Of a stretch of 64,000 nt of DNA, positions 9,078-17,683 are shown piece by piece. This stretch comes from an uncultured Porphyromonadaceae bacterium (lineage in GTDB: Bacteria; Bacteroidota; Bacteroidia; Bacteroidales; Muribaculaceae): the NCBI GenBank assembly GCA_902495075.1, contig CABUVO010000017.1:1-64000 (forward strand). The letters are read 5' to 3'. The position numbers and the translations under genes were made by a program. Below the pieces are notes generated by a model. That model saw nothing but the letters and a program-made list of their open reading frames with translations. It had not been told where the DNA came from and did no database searches. Each line of letters begins with the position of its first letter. Position 1 is the stretch's first letter.

Positions 9078-9752
9078 ATGTTCAAATCCTTTAGCCTTGA
9101 CTGTCTTGAAATAAGTCCGCAAATCATATATTCTGAAATGGGATATGGCAACAGCAATCCCGATGAAGAGGTGTCTTCATTGACCATACATCTGCTTTCA
9201 CTTGCCATGGAGAAAGTGACACCATCATTTTATTTTCATATATTTGACGGCACTGTGAGTCATTCAAGTGTAGACATAGACGGAACAGAACTAAATGTAG
9301 GATCCACGATAGCCACTCTGTTGAGACGCTCCGTTCAATTCACATGTTTTGCCGCAACTGCAGGTATGGAATATCAGGTCATTCATAATGAATTCGCTGC
9401 AGACAAAGACAATCCACTGACTCTGTTTATATGGGACTCAATAGGCACTTGCATAACCGAGGCCACAGGCGATTACATAGAGCGTTTTATCGAAAAAGAA
9501 ATACATGGCATGCATCACACAAACCACTTCAGTCCCGGTTATTGCGGGTGGCAAGTCTCGGAGCAAAAGAAGCTGTTCGGTCTTATGCCAAAAGACATTT
9601 GCGGCATCAGACTTACCGAAAGCGCAATGATGTATCCTGTAAAATCAATCAGCGGAATAACAGGCATAGGGAAAGACGTGAATACTCATCAATACGGATG
9701 CCAGTTCTGCAATATGGGAAACTGCTATAAAAAACGTCGTAAACATACATGA
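9078..9752 (+). CDS. Stand-alone MetH-type corrinoid reactivation-domain protein
   Basis: A 224-residue protein resembling the activation domain at the C-terminus of cobalamin-dependent methionine synthase (MetH). The key match is a FSPGY segment at ~155, then LTESAMMYP...SISG from residue 179, equivalent to the domain's S-adenosylmethionine and cobalamin contact region. Free-standing versions accompany corrinoid methyltransferases and reductively rescue cobalt that has oxidised to Co(II). The C-terminus carries C-X2-C-X4-C (Cys208, Cys211, Cys216), a possible Fe-S or metal site that MetH lacks and that I recall from stand-alone relatives. It lies 3 bases after the corrinoid gene and overlaps the next gene by 4 bases, so the three are almost certainly co-translated. 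No RamA-like activase is present. Confidence 0.8.
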   Translation: MFKSFSLDCLEISPQIIYSEMGYGNSNPDEEVSSLTIHLLSLAMEKVTPSFYFHIFDGTVSHSSVDIDGTELNVGSTIATLLRRSVQFTCFAATAGMEYQVIHNEFAADKDNPLTLFIWDSIGTCITEATGDYIERFIEKEIHGMHHTNHFSPGYCGWQVSEQKKLFGLMPKDICGIRLTESAMMYPVKSISGITGIGKDVNTHQYGCQFCNMGNCYKKRRKHT

Positions 9753-10738
9753 AACTGAATTTCAATCACACCCCTCCCGCTGTGCCGATAATGACTCATC
9801 CGGGAATAGAAATGATCGGCAAACGCATTGCCGATGCCGTGACAAACGGAAACATACAGGCAGATGCCGTAACGGCACTGGCAGAGAAAACGCCCTCAGA
9901 TGCCGCTACAATGATCATGGATCTGACCGTAGAGGCGGAAGCTTTCGGCTGCAAGCTACGTTTTTCGCCCAACAATCTTCCATCTGTTGAAAATCGACTG
10001 CTGCAAAACGCTGCAGATGTAACGGAACTGAGAGTGCCGGATCTCAATACGGGCAGAGTTAACGAATACCTTAAAGCTAACAGATCTGCTGCCAGAAGGA
10101 TCACCGACCGACCGGTATACGCAGGCTGCATAGGTCCATTCTCTCTGGCTGGACGACTCTATGATATCACCGAGATAATGATGGCGCTCTTCATTGAGCC
10201 GGAGATGGTAAAAAAACTGTTGATAAAATGCTCTGCCTTTATCATGGAATACGTCAAAGCTCTAAAAGATACCGGTGTTGAAGGAGTTATTATGGCGGAA
10301 CCAGTGGCGGGATTACTCAGCAATGAAGATGCCATGAGATTTTCCACATATTATATACGCCCCATCGTAGACAGCGTTCAGGATAACGATTTCCTTGTCA
10401 CGGTGCACAACTGCGGCAACACCGGACAGTGCACTCAATCCATGATCGCGACCGGTGCCGGAGCTTTGAGTTTTGGCAACCGCTGCGATATTGTGTCAGC
10501 ACTCAATGAAGTGCCCAGCGACAGAATTGTAATGGGAAATCTCGACCCGGTGAGGGTATTCAAAGACATGAGTCCTGAAAACCTCTATGATGAGACCATG
10601 AAATTGCTCACCTCCACGGCAGCATTCAAGAACTTCGTAATTTCAACGGGATGCGATGTCCCCGCCGGAGTCAGTCATAAAAACATAAATGCATTCTTCA
10701 GTGCCATCATGGACTTCCGCCAGCAGAAAAAACAGTAA
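9749..10738 (+). CDS. MtaA-like methylcorrinoid methyltransferase (URO-D superfamily)
   Basis: A 329-residue cytoplasmic enzyme and the most MtaA-like of the three URO-D paralogues here. It keeps the complete zinc signature: His220 and Cys222 (VHNCGN) plus Cys302 (STGCDVP). The motif MAEP near 185 and the NI..F...I ending also fit MtaA/MtbA relatives. In methanogens such enzymes pass methyl from a corrinoid protein to coenzyme M; a Bacteroidales cell does not make coenzyme M by any route I know, so the acceptor is more likely tetrahydrofolate or another thiol. This is inference. The gene overlaps the reactivation gene by 4 bases (ATGA) and ends the operon. I suggest it is the second-step enzyme (MT2) while A and B are substrate-specific, but the reverse assignment is possible. 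Confidence 0.82.
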   Translation: MKLNFNHTPPAVPIMTHPGIEMIGKRIADAVTNGNIQADAVTALAEKTPSDAATMIMDLTVEAEAFGCKLRFSPNNLPSVENRLLQNAADVTELRVPDLNTGRVNEYLKANRSAARRITDRPVYAGCIGPFSLAGRLYDITEIMMALFIEPEMVKKLLIKCSAFIMEYVKALKDTGVEGVIMAEPVAGLLSNEDAMRFSTYYIRPIVDSVQDNDFLVTVHNCGNTGQCTQSMIATGAGALSFGNRCDIVSALNEVPSDRIVMGNLDPVRVFKDMSPENLYDETMKLLTSTAAFKNFVISTGCDVPAGVSHKNINAFFSAIMDFRQQKKQ

Positions 10739-10773
10739 CAATCAAATTTCATGCATATCCGATTTAATATATA

Positions 10774-10810
10774 AAGCCGAGAGATTTTAATTCTCCCGGC
10801 TTCGACCTTT
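10774..10810. terminator. Bidirectional terminator between the two PUL arms
   Basis: An 11-bp stem with one mismatch (AAGCCGAGAGA pairing with TTCTCCCGGCTT) spans 10774-10802, followed at 10808-10812 by a T-run on the plus strand. It lies between the convergent stop codons at 10738 and 10840, so it can serve both operons. Confidence 0.75.
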
Positions 10811-10839
10811 TTACCTGTTTTATCAAAAATATTTACCTG

Positions 10840-12828
10840 CTATATTTTTTCTATCTTTACTTCCCTGATGCGTGTGCTCGAAAAATAATCCTTCGGCTTC
10901 ATAACTATCTTAAGATAATTATATCCTTCAAGCTTTTCTTTCGGTGTTATCGTGGAGTGAACAAACCGCCATACCGACAGTTCCGGTTCTGAGAACGAAA
11001 TCTTGACATCATTCCATGTCTTTCCGTCTACAGACGCGAATACTTCAAATCTATCCTCAACACTATCTACTCCCGAAACTTTGATTTCGAAAGAATTAAA
11101 ACCTGCCAAATTATATGTCACATAGGCATTCTCTTCGCTCGTTGACGGATGAATTGTTCCATAGTCTTCAAGGACTTTGAAAAAATCGAATTTCGGAGCC
11201 GGAGTGTCACAACAATCATAGAACACAGGGAATCCGTTCATACCGATATTCCTTGAATAATCATGCATACGTTGCAAACCCTCCATATGATCTGTCAGTT
11301 CATTAGCGTTTTTAACAATTTCCGGCTTGCTGCCACCGGCAGTTGTAAGCATTATGAATCCCTTTCCAGGGAAATTAATTGTAATCCCTTTTCCGAGATC
11401 TGTATTTCTCAGCACCTCACTGGCAACCGGGAATCCATCCGAATCCACCGGATAATCATTCTCGAAATAGACATATTTCCTCAGGGTAGGTTTATTCGCC
11501 ACATTTGGAATCTGCAGCGTCACACTTTGTTCGAAATCAGATGTATTTACGATTGCGAATGTTATGTCACCGCCAGGAGTGATACCGGCAACACAATCCA
11601 GTCCCTGTGTTCTGTAAGAATTTGAATAAACAATTTTCGTACCTTTAGGAAAGTAACGCGACATCAATGACCATGTATAGAACCACGGACGGATTGCCGC
11701 CTCTTCAGGCTTACCTTTCTTTTCAGCCACCGAGTTCCAGAAACCCCAACGTTTCTGTTCATCAAGATCATCCTTATAGTGCATTGCATCGTCCATACCC
11801 CACGCTGCTCCCGCCGACCAACCCGAACGCATGGTCTGGATAAGCGCATCGGCAACAAATGTTCCATACCACCATTGATGAATCAACGTATGCTGGTCAA
11901 ATTTCTCATTGTGCCCGTCACGTATTCCCATTTCACCCCAGATATTGACTTTGTTTTTATCCGACAATTGGGTAAAGAAACGCAGCATACGCGTCTCATC
12001 TTCCACTCTGTGAGTATAGAGCCAATCCTTGTTGATATACCAATGATAGTCTATTACATCACACACAGTGTCAAGTTCGGAGATGGTTTTGTTGAACCAA
12101 ACGTCTTCACCCCAATATCCTCCATCCGGACCAACAATCTTAATATCCTTCAAGCCCCGCTTGTCGAGCTCAGCTCTAAGCGAAAGAATCGATTCCTTCC
12201 ATTTTTCCCAGCTATAGCCATTCTTGGGATCTCCAGCCATAAGATTCACCTCATTCCCGAGATTAAACTGCCGGATACAAGTTAACCCTTTCTCTTTGAC
12301 CAGATATTCGACCATATCCGCAACAGAACGCGCATAACGCGGATCATCAAGCTCTATTGTGTATTTGGGCATATCCACAGGCACGGTCTGCTTCCAGTTA
12401 GGATCCATTGGTTTCCACCACTCGCCAAGCAGAACCTCTATGCCGTTATCTTTGCAAAACTGTAACTGACGGCATAAGTCACCAACATATCTGCGTGAAT
12501 TTTCATACCAACGCGAATCCACCTTGGTCGAATCCACATCCCATATCATCAATGGTTTATCGCCGTCATAGCCAAAGCAATAATAATATGGCATTATGCA
12601 GCAACGAATATAGCCGAGATTCATAAAGCCAACACGCTTAAGCAATCTGTCCCAATGTTCTTCAGGCATCGCATCGCGGTCGTTCGGCTCCCACTGCACT
12701 GCTCCTCCGAAATAATTTTCATTCAACACATAATCCGTATCAACGACAATCGGATTCATAACCTTGTCCTTGCCTCCGCAACTTGCCAGCATAACAAGCA
12801 CAAGCATCGCAAAAATTGTTTGTTTCAT
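10840..12828 (-). CDS. Clan GH-A glycoside hydrolase lipoprotein
   Basis: A 662-residue surface or periplasmic lipoprotein: a signal peptide ends in LASCGG, a lipobox. I start at 12828; the upstream in-frame codon at 12849 overlaps susD and would prepend seven residues. The (beta/alpha)8 catalytic domain has likely acid/base Glu193 (LGNEVN) and nucleophile Glu299 (WGEMG). GH39, GH30 and related families share this layout, so the family is not fixed. A beta-sandwich follows the barrel, and the last ~130 residues look like a discoidin/CBM32-type carbohydrate-binding domain. It is last in the operon GH130-symporter-SGBP-susC-susD-GH. Its barrel is related to the secreted enzyme at 5555-8242. Confidence 0.8.
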   Translation of the reverse strand: MKQTIFAMLVLVMLASCGGKDKVMNPIVVDTDYVLNENYFGGAVQWEPNDRDAMPEEHWDRLLKRVGFMNLGYIRCCIMPYYYCFGYDGDKPLMIWDVDSTKVDSRWYENSRRYVGDLCRQLQFCKDNGIEVLLGEWWKPMDPNWKQTVPVDMPKYTIELDDPRYARSVADMVEYLVKEKGLTCIRQFNLGNEVNLMAGDPKNGYSWEKWKESILSLRAELDKRGLKDIKIVGPDGGYWGEDVWFNKTISELDTVCDVIDYHWYINKDWLYTHRVEDETRMLRFFTQLSDKNKVNIWGEMGIRDGHNEKFDQHTLIHQWWYGTFVADALIQTMRSGWSAGAAWGMDDAMHYKDDLDEQKRWGFWNSVAEKKGKPEEAAIRPWFYTWSLMSRYFPKGTKIVYSNSYRTQGLDCVAGITPGGDITFAIVNTSDFEQSVTLQIPNVANKPTLRKYVYFENDYPVDSDGFPVASEVLRNTDLGKGITINFPGKGFIMLTTAGGSKPEIVKNANELTDHMEGLQRMHDYSRNIGMNGFPVFYDCCDTPAPKFDFFKVLEDYGTIHPSTSEENAYVTYNLAGFNSFEIKVSGVDSVEDRFEVFASVDGKTWNDVKISFSEPELSVWRFVHSTITPKEKLEGYNYLKIVMKPKDYFSSTRIREVKIEKI

Positions 12829-12845
12829 AATCTTGTTGTATATGA

Positions 12846-14450
12846 TCAATATCCCGGATTTTGTGTCAAGGCTCCTCTACTGAGATCAATATCATTCTGC
12901 GGAATAGGCAGCAACTCTCGCTCAGGTTTATAAAAGCGACCTTTATCAACATCCTCTGTTGCATATCCATTGGCATATACTTCTGTCATCACTTTCCCAT
13001 AGCGCTGCTGCTGTCGCAAATCCATGCGACGCAATCCTTCGCAAGCCAATTCATAACGACGCTCATTCCAGATTGCCATGCGCAATTCCTCCGAATTATC
13101 GGTAGTGATATCGGGCAATGAAGTCGGTTTCGTAGCCGGAATATATTTTTGCACAATTCGTTTAGGATCTTTGGGACTGGACTCGCGGGCACGCTTACGC
13201 ACTCTGTTAAGATGCTTCCTGGCATCTCCCATATTACCCTTTTCGAGACAACACTCAGCATACATCAAAAGTACATCTGCATAGCGGATCACATATACAG
13301 TCGCCTCTACGTCCTGAGGATATACCGGAGAGGCAGCATTCAGTGTTTCGCTAATCGGCACAAAATGCTTGCGGTCGAAAAAACGGCTTGGATGACTTGA
13401 ATCTGAAGTTTCAAAAGAATTGCCTTCAAATTTGTCACCTTGTCTGACAAACGTCCACGTGATGCGGGGATCCTCCGGATCATATGCATCAAGCAAATGT
13501 TTTGTCGGAATATGAAAACCATAACCACCATCACAGTTCGGTATGAACCAAACACCGTTCCATCCGGTTGATTCATCCCAATTTTTCCCATTTGAAACAT
13601 ACTGCACTTCAAAAACGGATTCTCTGGCATTTGAATTGGGATTGAGCCATTGTGTAGCAAAATCAGGATCAAGGTCATACTCCCTTTTCTGCTCTCCATC
13701 CACCAGAACATTCAACATTTTATAGGCATTGTCGAAATCACGGTTATACCAATATGTACGTCCGAGCATTGCATAAGCCGCACCGCTTGTGACACGACCT
13801 GTATCTTCGCTGCCATATTCACTGCGTTTGGGCAAAGATGTAGCGGCTGTGAAATCATTAATCACCTGCTGCCATACCTCAGCTACAGGCGTGCGGGATT
13901 TGTATATATCAGAAGGTTTTTCAGAATGCAAAAACAACGGAACATCCCCCCATAAATAAGCCAGATTGAAATACCACAATCCACGGAGCCAACGCGCTTC
14001 GTTTTCATATCTTGTCAGCAACAAGGAATCACTCTCCGACAGGTCCGGATTTCCTTCGCGAAACACTACGATCTTGTCAAGCAAAGTATTAATCTGATAT
14101 ATCGCACGATATGCCATGCTCCATACCTTGCTGACCTTACCGTTGGTTGTAAAGACATTGAATGTCTCAAACTGATAGATATCCGGCTCGTTGTTGAGAT
14201 CCTGTCCACCTTTCTCACAATCATCAGACGCACAATCATTGATAAACATCAATTCCAGACTCATATCATTCCAACTGTCTTTAACATAAAAATAACAAGC
14301 CGTCAACGCCTGATTGATCTCCTCAAGATTGTTATAAAATTCAGTATCCTCACGCCCACCATACATCGTTGTATTTAGGTCATCATCAGTGCAGGAAGTG
14401 AACATGAACAGAACGGCAAATAAATATATAATTCCTGATTTAAGTTTCAT
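12846..14450 (-). CDS. SusD-family surface glycan-binding lipoprotein
   Basis: A 534-residue SusD homologue. The signal peptide ends in a lipobox (FMFTSC), then DDDLNT, and the protein shows helical TPR-like motifs and the late family motif FVRYADVLLMYAE-type (here VIRYADVLLMYAECCLEKG), then RRYELACEGLRRMDLRQ. SusD proteins sit as a lid over the SusC porin and bind the oligosaccharide. It begins 6 bases after susC, the normal order. As the partner of this SusC it should share its glycan, here inferred to be methylated and mannose-containing. Confidence 0.93.
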   Translation of the reverse strand: MKLKSGIIYLFAVLFMFTSCTDDDLNTTMYGGREDTEFYNNLEEINQALTACYFYVKDSWNDMSLELMFINDCASDDCEKGGQDLNNEPDIYQFETFNVFTTNGKVSKVWSMAYRAIYQINTLLDKIVVFREGNPDLSESDSLLLTRYENEARWLRGLWYFNLAYLWGDVPLFLHSEKPSDIYKSRTPVAEVWQQVINDFTAATSLPKRSEYGSEDTGRVTSGAAYAMLGRTYWYNRDFDNAYKMLNVLVDGEQKREYDLDPDFATQWLNPNSNARESVFEVQYVSNGKNWDESTGWNGVWFIPNCDGGYGFHIPTKHLLDAYDPEDPRITWTFVRQGDKFEGNSFETSDSSHPSRFFDRKHFVPISETLNAASPVYPQDVEATVYVIRYADVLLMYAECCLEKGNMGDARKHLNRVRKRARESSPKDPKRIVQKYIPATKPTSLPDITTDNSEELRMAIWNERRYELACEGLRRMDLRQQQRYGKVMTEVYANGYATEDVDKGRFYKPERELLPIPQNDIDLSRGALTQNPGY

Positions 14451-14456
14451 AACATA

Positions 14457-17400
14457 CTAAAATTGAATATTGACACCCACGGTAAATGTTCTCGGATTCG
14501 GATAACCTATGTTTTCGATACCCATATTCAAAGGACTGCCGTTTGGCACTTCGGGATCCATATACTTGAATTTTGTCATAGTGAAAAGATTCTCTCCGCT
14601 GACATATACCCTAAGAGAACTAAAGACTTTTGTAGCCTCAATAATATGCTTGGGAAGAGTATATCCGAGAGTAATATTTTTGATCTTGCAGAAACTGCCG
14701 TCAACCACATACCACGATGAATTGCGGTAGTTGTCGTTATTATCTTCTCTTGAAATTCCGAAAACATCTGTCTTATCGCCAGGCGCACGCCATGCATCCG
14801 TATATGCCTCGGCAAGAAGGTTGGTTATACTCGTGCGACGCTGAAGCTGTTTAGAACCCACCCAGATATCATTGCCGCCGACGCCTTGAAAATATACCGA
14901 CAAATCAAATCCTTTATAACCAAGATCGATATTACCTCCGAAAATAACGTCAGGATTGGGATTTCCGATATAGTCGCGATCAAGACTATTGAGTTCGTTA
15001 TCACCATTCAGATTCTTGAATCTTGCATCACCGGGTTTCGCCAACGGCTGTAAAAGTGTTTTCCCGTCAGCTCCCACATGCGCCTTTACTTCCTCCTCAT
15101 TTTGGAAAATTCCATCATAGACATATCCATAAAAGCGACCAAACTCCTTACCCACCTCATTCTTTGACACACTGCCCCGTATAGGATCATTTGTACCGGT
15201 TGCAACAAGTTTGTTTTTCTGAAATGAGAAGTTTGCGCTAACTCCATACCGGAAATCACCTACAGAATTACGATAGCTTATGTTGAATTCAAGACCTCGA
15301 TTCTGCACAGAACCGGCATTCACCCAAGGAACAGAAGGATATCCAGCAATATCCGGCAAAGGATTTTGCATCAACATGTCATTGGTTGTCTTGATATAAG
15401 CATCGGCTGAAAACAACAACGAGTTATTGAAAAAACCAAGATCCACACCTATGTTGCCCTGTTCCACTGTTTCCCACTTTATATCTTTATTCCCTTTGGA
15501 AGTTGACGCGTATGCTTTCTGAATATTTGCACCACTGTTAAAGCCATAGATCCATGTATCGTATGTTGACACAACATCCGCATAGGCAAACGATGGTATA
15601 TTCTGATTTCCGATCTGACCCCAGCCTCCGCGCAGTTTAACCATGCTCCATGCATTTTGATTCCAGTTTTTGAAGAATTGTTCTTGATCGATTCTCCATC
15701 CAAGTGAGAATGAGGGAAAGACACCCCAACGGTTACCTTTCGCAAATTTCGAAGAACCGTCGGCACGCACACTCGCAGTAACAAGATAACGGTCGGCATA
15801 ATTATAATTTACTCTACCAAGATAAGATATAAGATAGTTTTCATACTTATATCCTTTAGATGTTCCCTCTTTTGTTCCAGCATCAATTATCTGGAAGGCA
15901 TCGGAATTGCTTGGCGTGTTAAGGCGTTCTGCTGTGAAACTATGACCTTTGTATGATTCCCACGTAAATCCTGCAACCGCTGAGACAGAATGCAGTCCGA
16001 ACTGGTTTGTATATGACAAAGTATTCTGAAAAGTATAATTAACAGCTGTAGACATACTGTTCAGCACGCTGTTTTCAAGCAGGAATTTACTCTCCACATT
16101 TGTGCACATATTGTAGGGACTATCATTCTGGCGCAAATCAAAGTTAGGATTGAACTCCAGATATTTGTATTCCGGTAACTCAAAACCCAGCATGGTCTTG
16201 AATTCAAGACCTTTCAAACCGAGATTTGCAACCAGATATGCCGTGCCGTCAACATTACGATTTATGTGTTCCCGTTTTTGTCTGTTCAGCTCAGCCACCG
16301 GATTGGAGTAATAGCTGTATTGTGATCCCATATACTTGTTATATTCATAATTGGGATCTTGTGTGTCTGCCTCCTTTGCATATACCGGTGAAAATGGGTC
16401 ACAAAGAAGAATCTCATTGATTGGGATACTGAGATCATGACTTTTAACATATGCAAAACCTAATGTCTGACCGATAGTCACCCATTTATTGAAACGATAT
16501 TCGTTATTGGTTCTGATTGTGATTCGCTCATAATCCGATTTTTCCACAATACCTTCCTGACCGGTATAACCTATGCTGAAATGACTTGAAAGTTTTTCTG
16601 TGCCTCCGCTTACGCTCAAATTGTAATTGTGTTTGAAAGCTGTCCGGGTTGTTTCTTTCCACCAATCTGTATCATATACGTTTATATCGGTCGCATCTCC
16701 ATATTCATCTACCGGTCCGAGTCCTTTGCCATCGAGATGATAAAGACGTGTTATATTTCTCGGCAGACGCATGCCGTCATTTTTATAAGCTTCAGTCAAA
16801 AATCCATATAGTTGCTCGCTATTCATCATCTCTATCCGATTGACAGCCGTTGACCAACCGAAAGAAGCGTCAAACGACACGCGGGCTTTCCCCTGCTTAC
16901 CCTTCTTCGTCGTGATAAGAACAACGCCATTTGCACCTCTTGCTCCATATATAGCCGTTGCCGAAGCATCTTTCAAGATTTCAAGATTTTCTATATCATT
17001 GGGATTGATGGTGTTAACCGTGCTTTCCTCCATCGGCTGCCCGTCAACAACATAAAGAGGTGTCAGATCGGTAGATATCGAACCGTATCCGCGAATACGT
17101 ATTGTAGCACCAGCACCAGGCGTTCCAGAGTTGGAAGTTACATATACGCCCGGAGCCTGTCCTTGCAAAGCCTGCGTAATATTTGTCCCACCCGTCTTCA
17201 CAAGATCCTCACCCTTCACAGATGAAAGTGAGCCAGTCAAGTCGCTTTTCTTCTGCATGCCATAACCGACAACGACCAGATCTTCAAAATTAACGGCATT
17301 CTCCTCAAGGACAACAATAAGAGTGTTGTCTGTAATTTTTACATCTTTAGGAACAAATCCAACATATCTGACCGTTAATGTCTCGCCTTTAGATGCCCGA

Positions 17401-17594
17401 ATAGAGAAGTTTCCGTTTAAATCGGTTACCGCGCCATTTGTCGTGCCTTTCACCATAACGCTTGCTCCTATAAGCGGCTCTTTATCCGGACCCGTCACAA
17501 TACCTGTGACAACCTTGCCGGCATCTTGCGCTGATATACCCACCGAAACAGCAAGCAATATCATGACAACAGAAAAAAATCGTCGTGCTCCCAT
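14457..17594 (-). CDS. SusC-family TonB-dependent outer-membrane glycan importer
   Basis: A 1045-residue TonB-dependent transporter. A signal peptide (~1-22) is followed by a carboxypeptidase-D-like beta-sandwich (~28-105), then the TonB box and plug with the SusC signature VDGQPM...NPNDIENLEILKDASATAIYGARGANGVVLITTKKG-type motif (~185-240), then the 22-strand barrel. There is no N-terminal STN domain, so unlike the SusC at 40224-43646 it is not expected to signal to an anti-sigma factor; control by the AraC-type protein at 21984 fits better. A strong hairpin (17630-17671) separates it from the upstream gene. Confidence 0.94.
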   Translation of the reverse strand: MGARRFFSVVMILLAVSVGISAQDAGKVVTGIVTGPDKEPLIGASVMVKGTTNGAVTDLNGNFSIRASKGETLTVRYVGFVPKDVKITDNTLIVVLEENAVNFEDLVVVGYGMQKKSDLTGSLSSVKGEDLVKTGGTNITQALQGQAPGVYVTSNSGTPGAGATIRIRGYGSISTDLTPLYVVDGQPMEESTVNTINPNDIENLEILKDASATAIYGARGANGVVLITTKKGKQGKARVSFDASFGWSTAVNRIEMMNSEQLYGFLTEAYKNDGMRLPRNITRLYHLDGKGLGPVDEYGDATDINVYDTDWWKETTRTAFKHNYNLSVSGGTEKLSSHFSIGYTGQEGIVEKSDYERITIRTNNEYRFNKWVTIGQTLGFAYVKSHDLSIPINEILLCDPFSPVYAKEADTQDPNYEYNKYMGSQYSYYSNPVAELNRQKREHINRNVDGTAYLVANLGLKGLEFKTMLGFELPEYKYLEFNPNFDLRQNDSPYNMCTNVESKFLLENSVLNSMSTAVNYTFQNTLSYTNQFGLHSVSAVAGFTWESYKGHSFTAERLNTPSNSDAFQIIDAGTKEGTSKGYKYENYLISYLGRVNYNYADRYLVTASVRADGSSKFAKGNRWGVFPSFSLGWRIDQEQFFKNWNQNAWSMVKLRGGWGQIGNQNIPSFAYADVVSTYDTWIYGFNSGANIQKAYASTSKGNKDIKWETVEQGNIGVDLGFFNNSLLFSADAYIKTTNDMLMQNPLPDIAGYPSVPWVNAGSVQNRGLEFNISYRNSVGDFRYGVSANFSFQKNKLVATGTNDPIRGSVSKNEVGKEFGRFYGYVYDGIFQNEEEVKAHVGADGKTLLQPLAKPGDARFKNLNGDNELNSLDRDYIGNPNPDVIFGGNIDLGYKGFDLSVYFQGVGGNDIWVGSKQLQRRTSITNLLAEAYTDAWRAPGDKTDVFGISREDNNDNYRNSSWYVVDGSFCKIKNITLGYTLPKHIIEATKVFSSLRVYVSGENLFTMTKFKYMDPEVPNGSPLNMGIENIGYPNPRTFTVGVNIQF

Positions 17595-17629
17595 CTTTTG
17601 AGAATTATATGATTAAGTAATTTATGAAA

Positions 17630-17671
17630 AATGGAGACTTTGTATATAAAAATGCACACAAAGCCTCCATT
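17630..17671 (-). terminator. Intergenic hairpin between SGBP and susC
   Basis: Two 14-base arms, AATGGAGACTTTGT and its near-complement, pair with one mismatch around a 14-base loop. Read on the minus strand the stem is followed by TTTTTCAT, so it resembles an intrinsic terminator. Since I find no good TAnnTTTG box between it and the susC start at 17594, it may be a partial terminator or an RNA-processing and stability element that sets different levels for the genes on either side. Confidence 0.65.
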
Positions 17672-17683
17672 ATTAACTGAGTT

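Noticed and set aside
3444..10738. Reading the three URO-D proteins as haem-pathway uroporphyrinogen decarboxylases
   Set aside because: The HemE signature MRQAGR is missing, and a corrinoid protein and its activator are in the same operon.
3444..10738. Methanol-specific system (MtaB)
   Set aside because: No MtaB-type methyltransferase is present; only URO-D-superfamily enzymes are found.
11779..12285. Plus-strand open frame of 168 codons
   Set aside because: It lies antisense within the GH-A lipoprotein gene, whose motifs are clear, and reads like random sequence.
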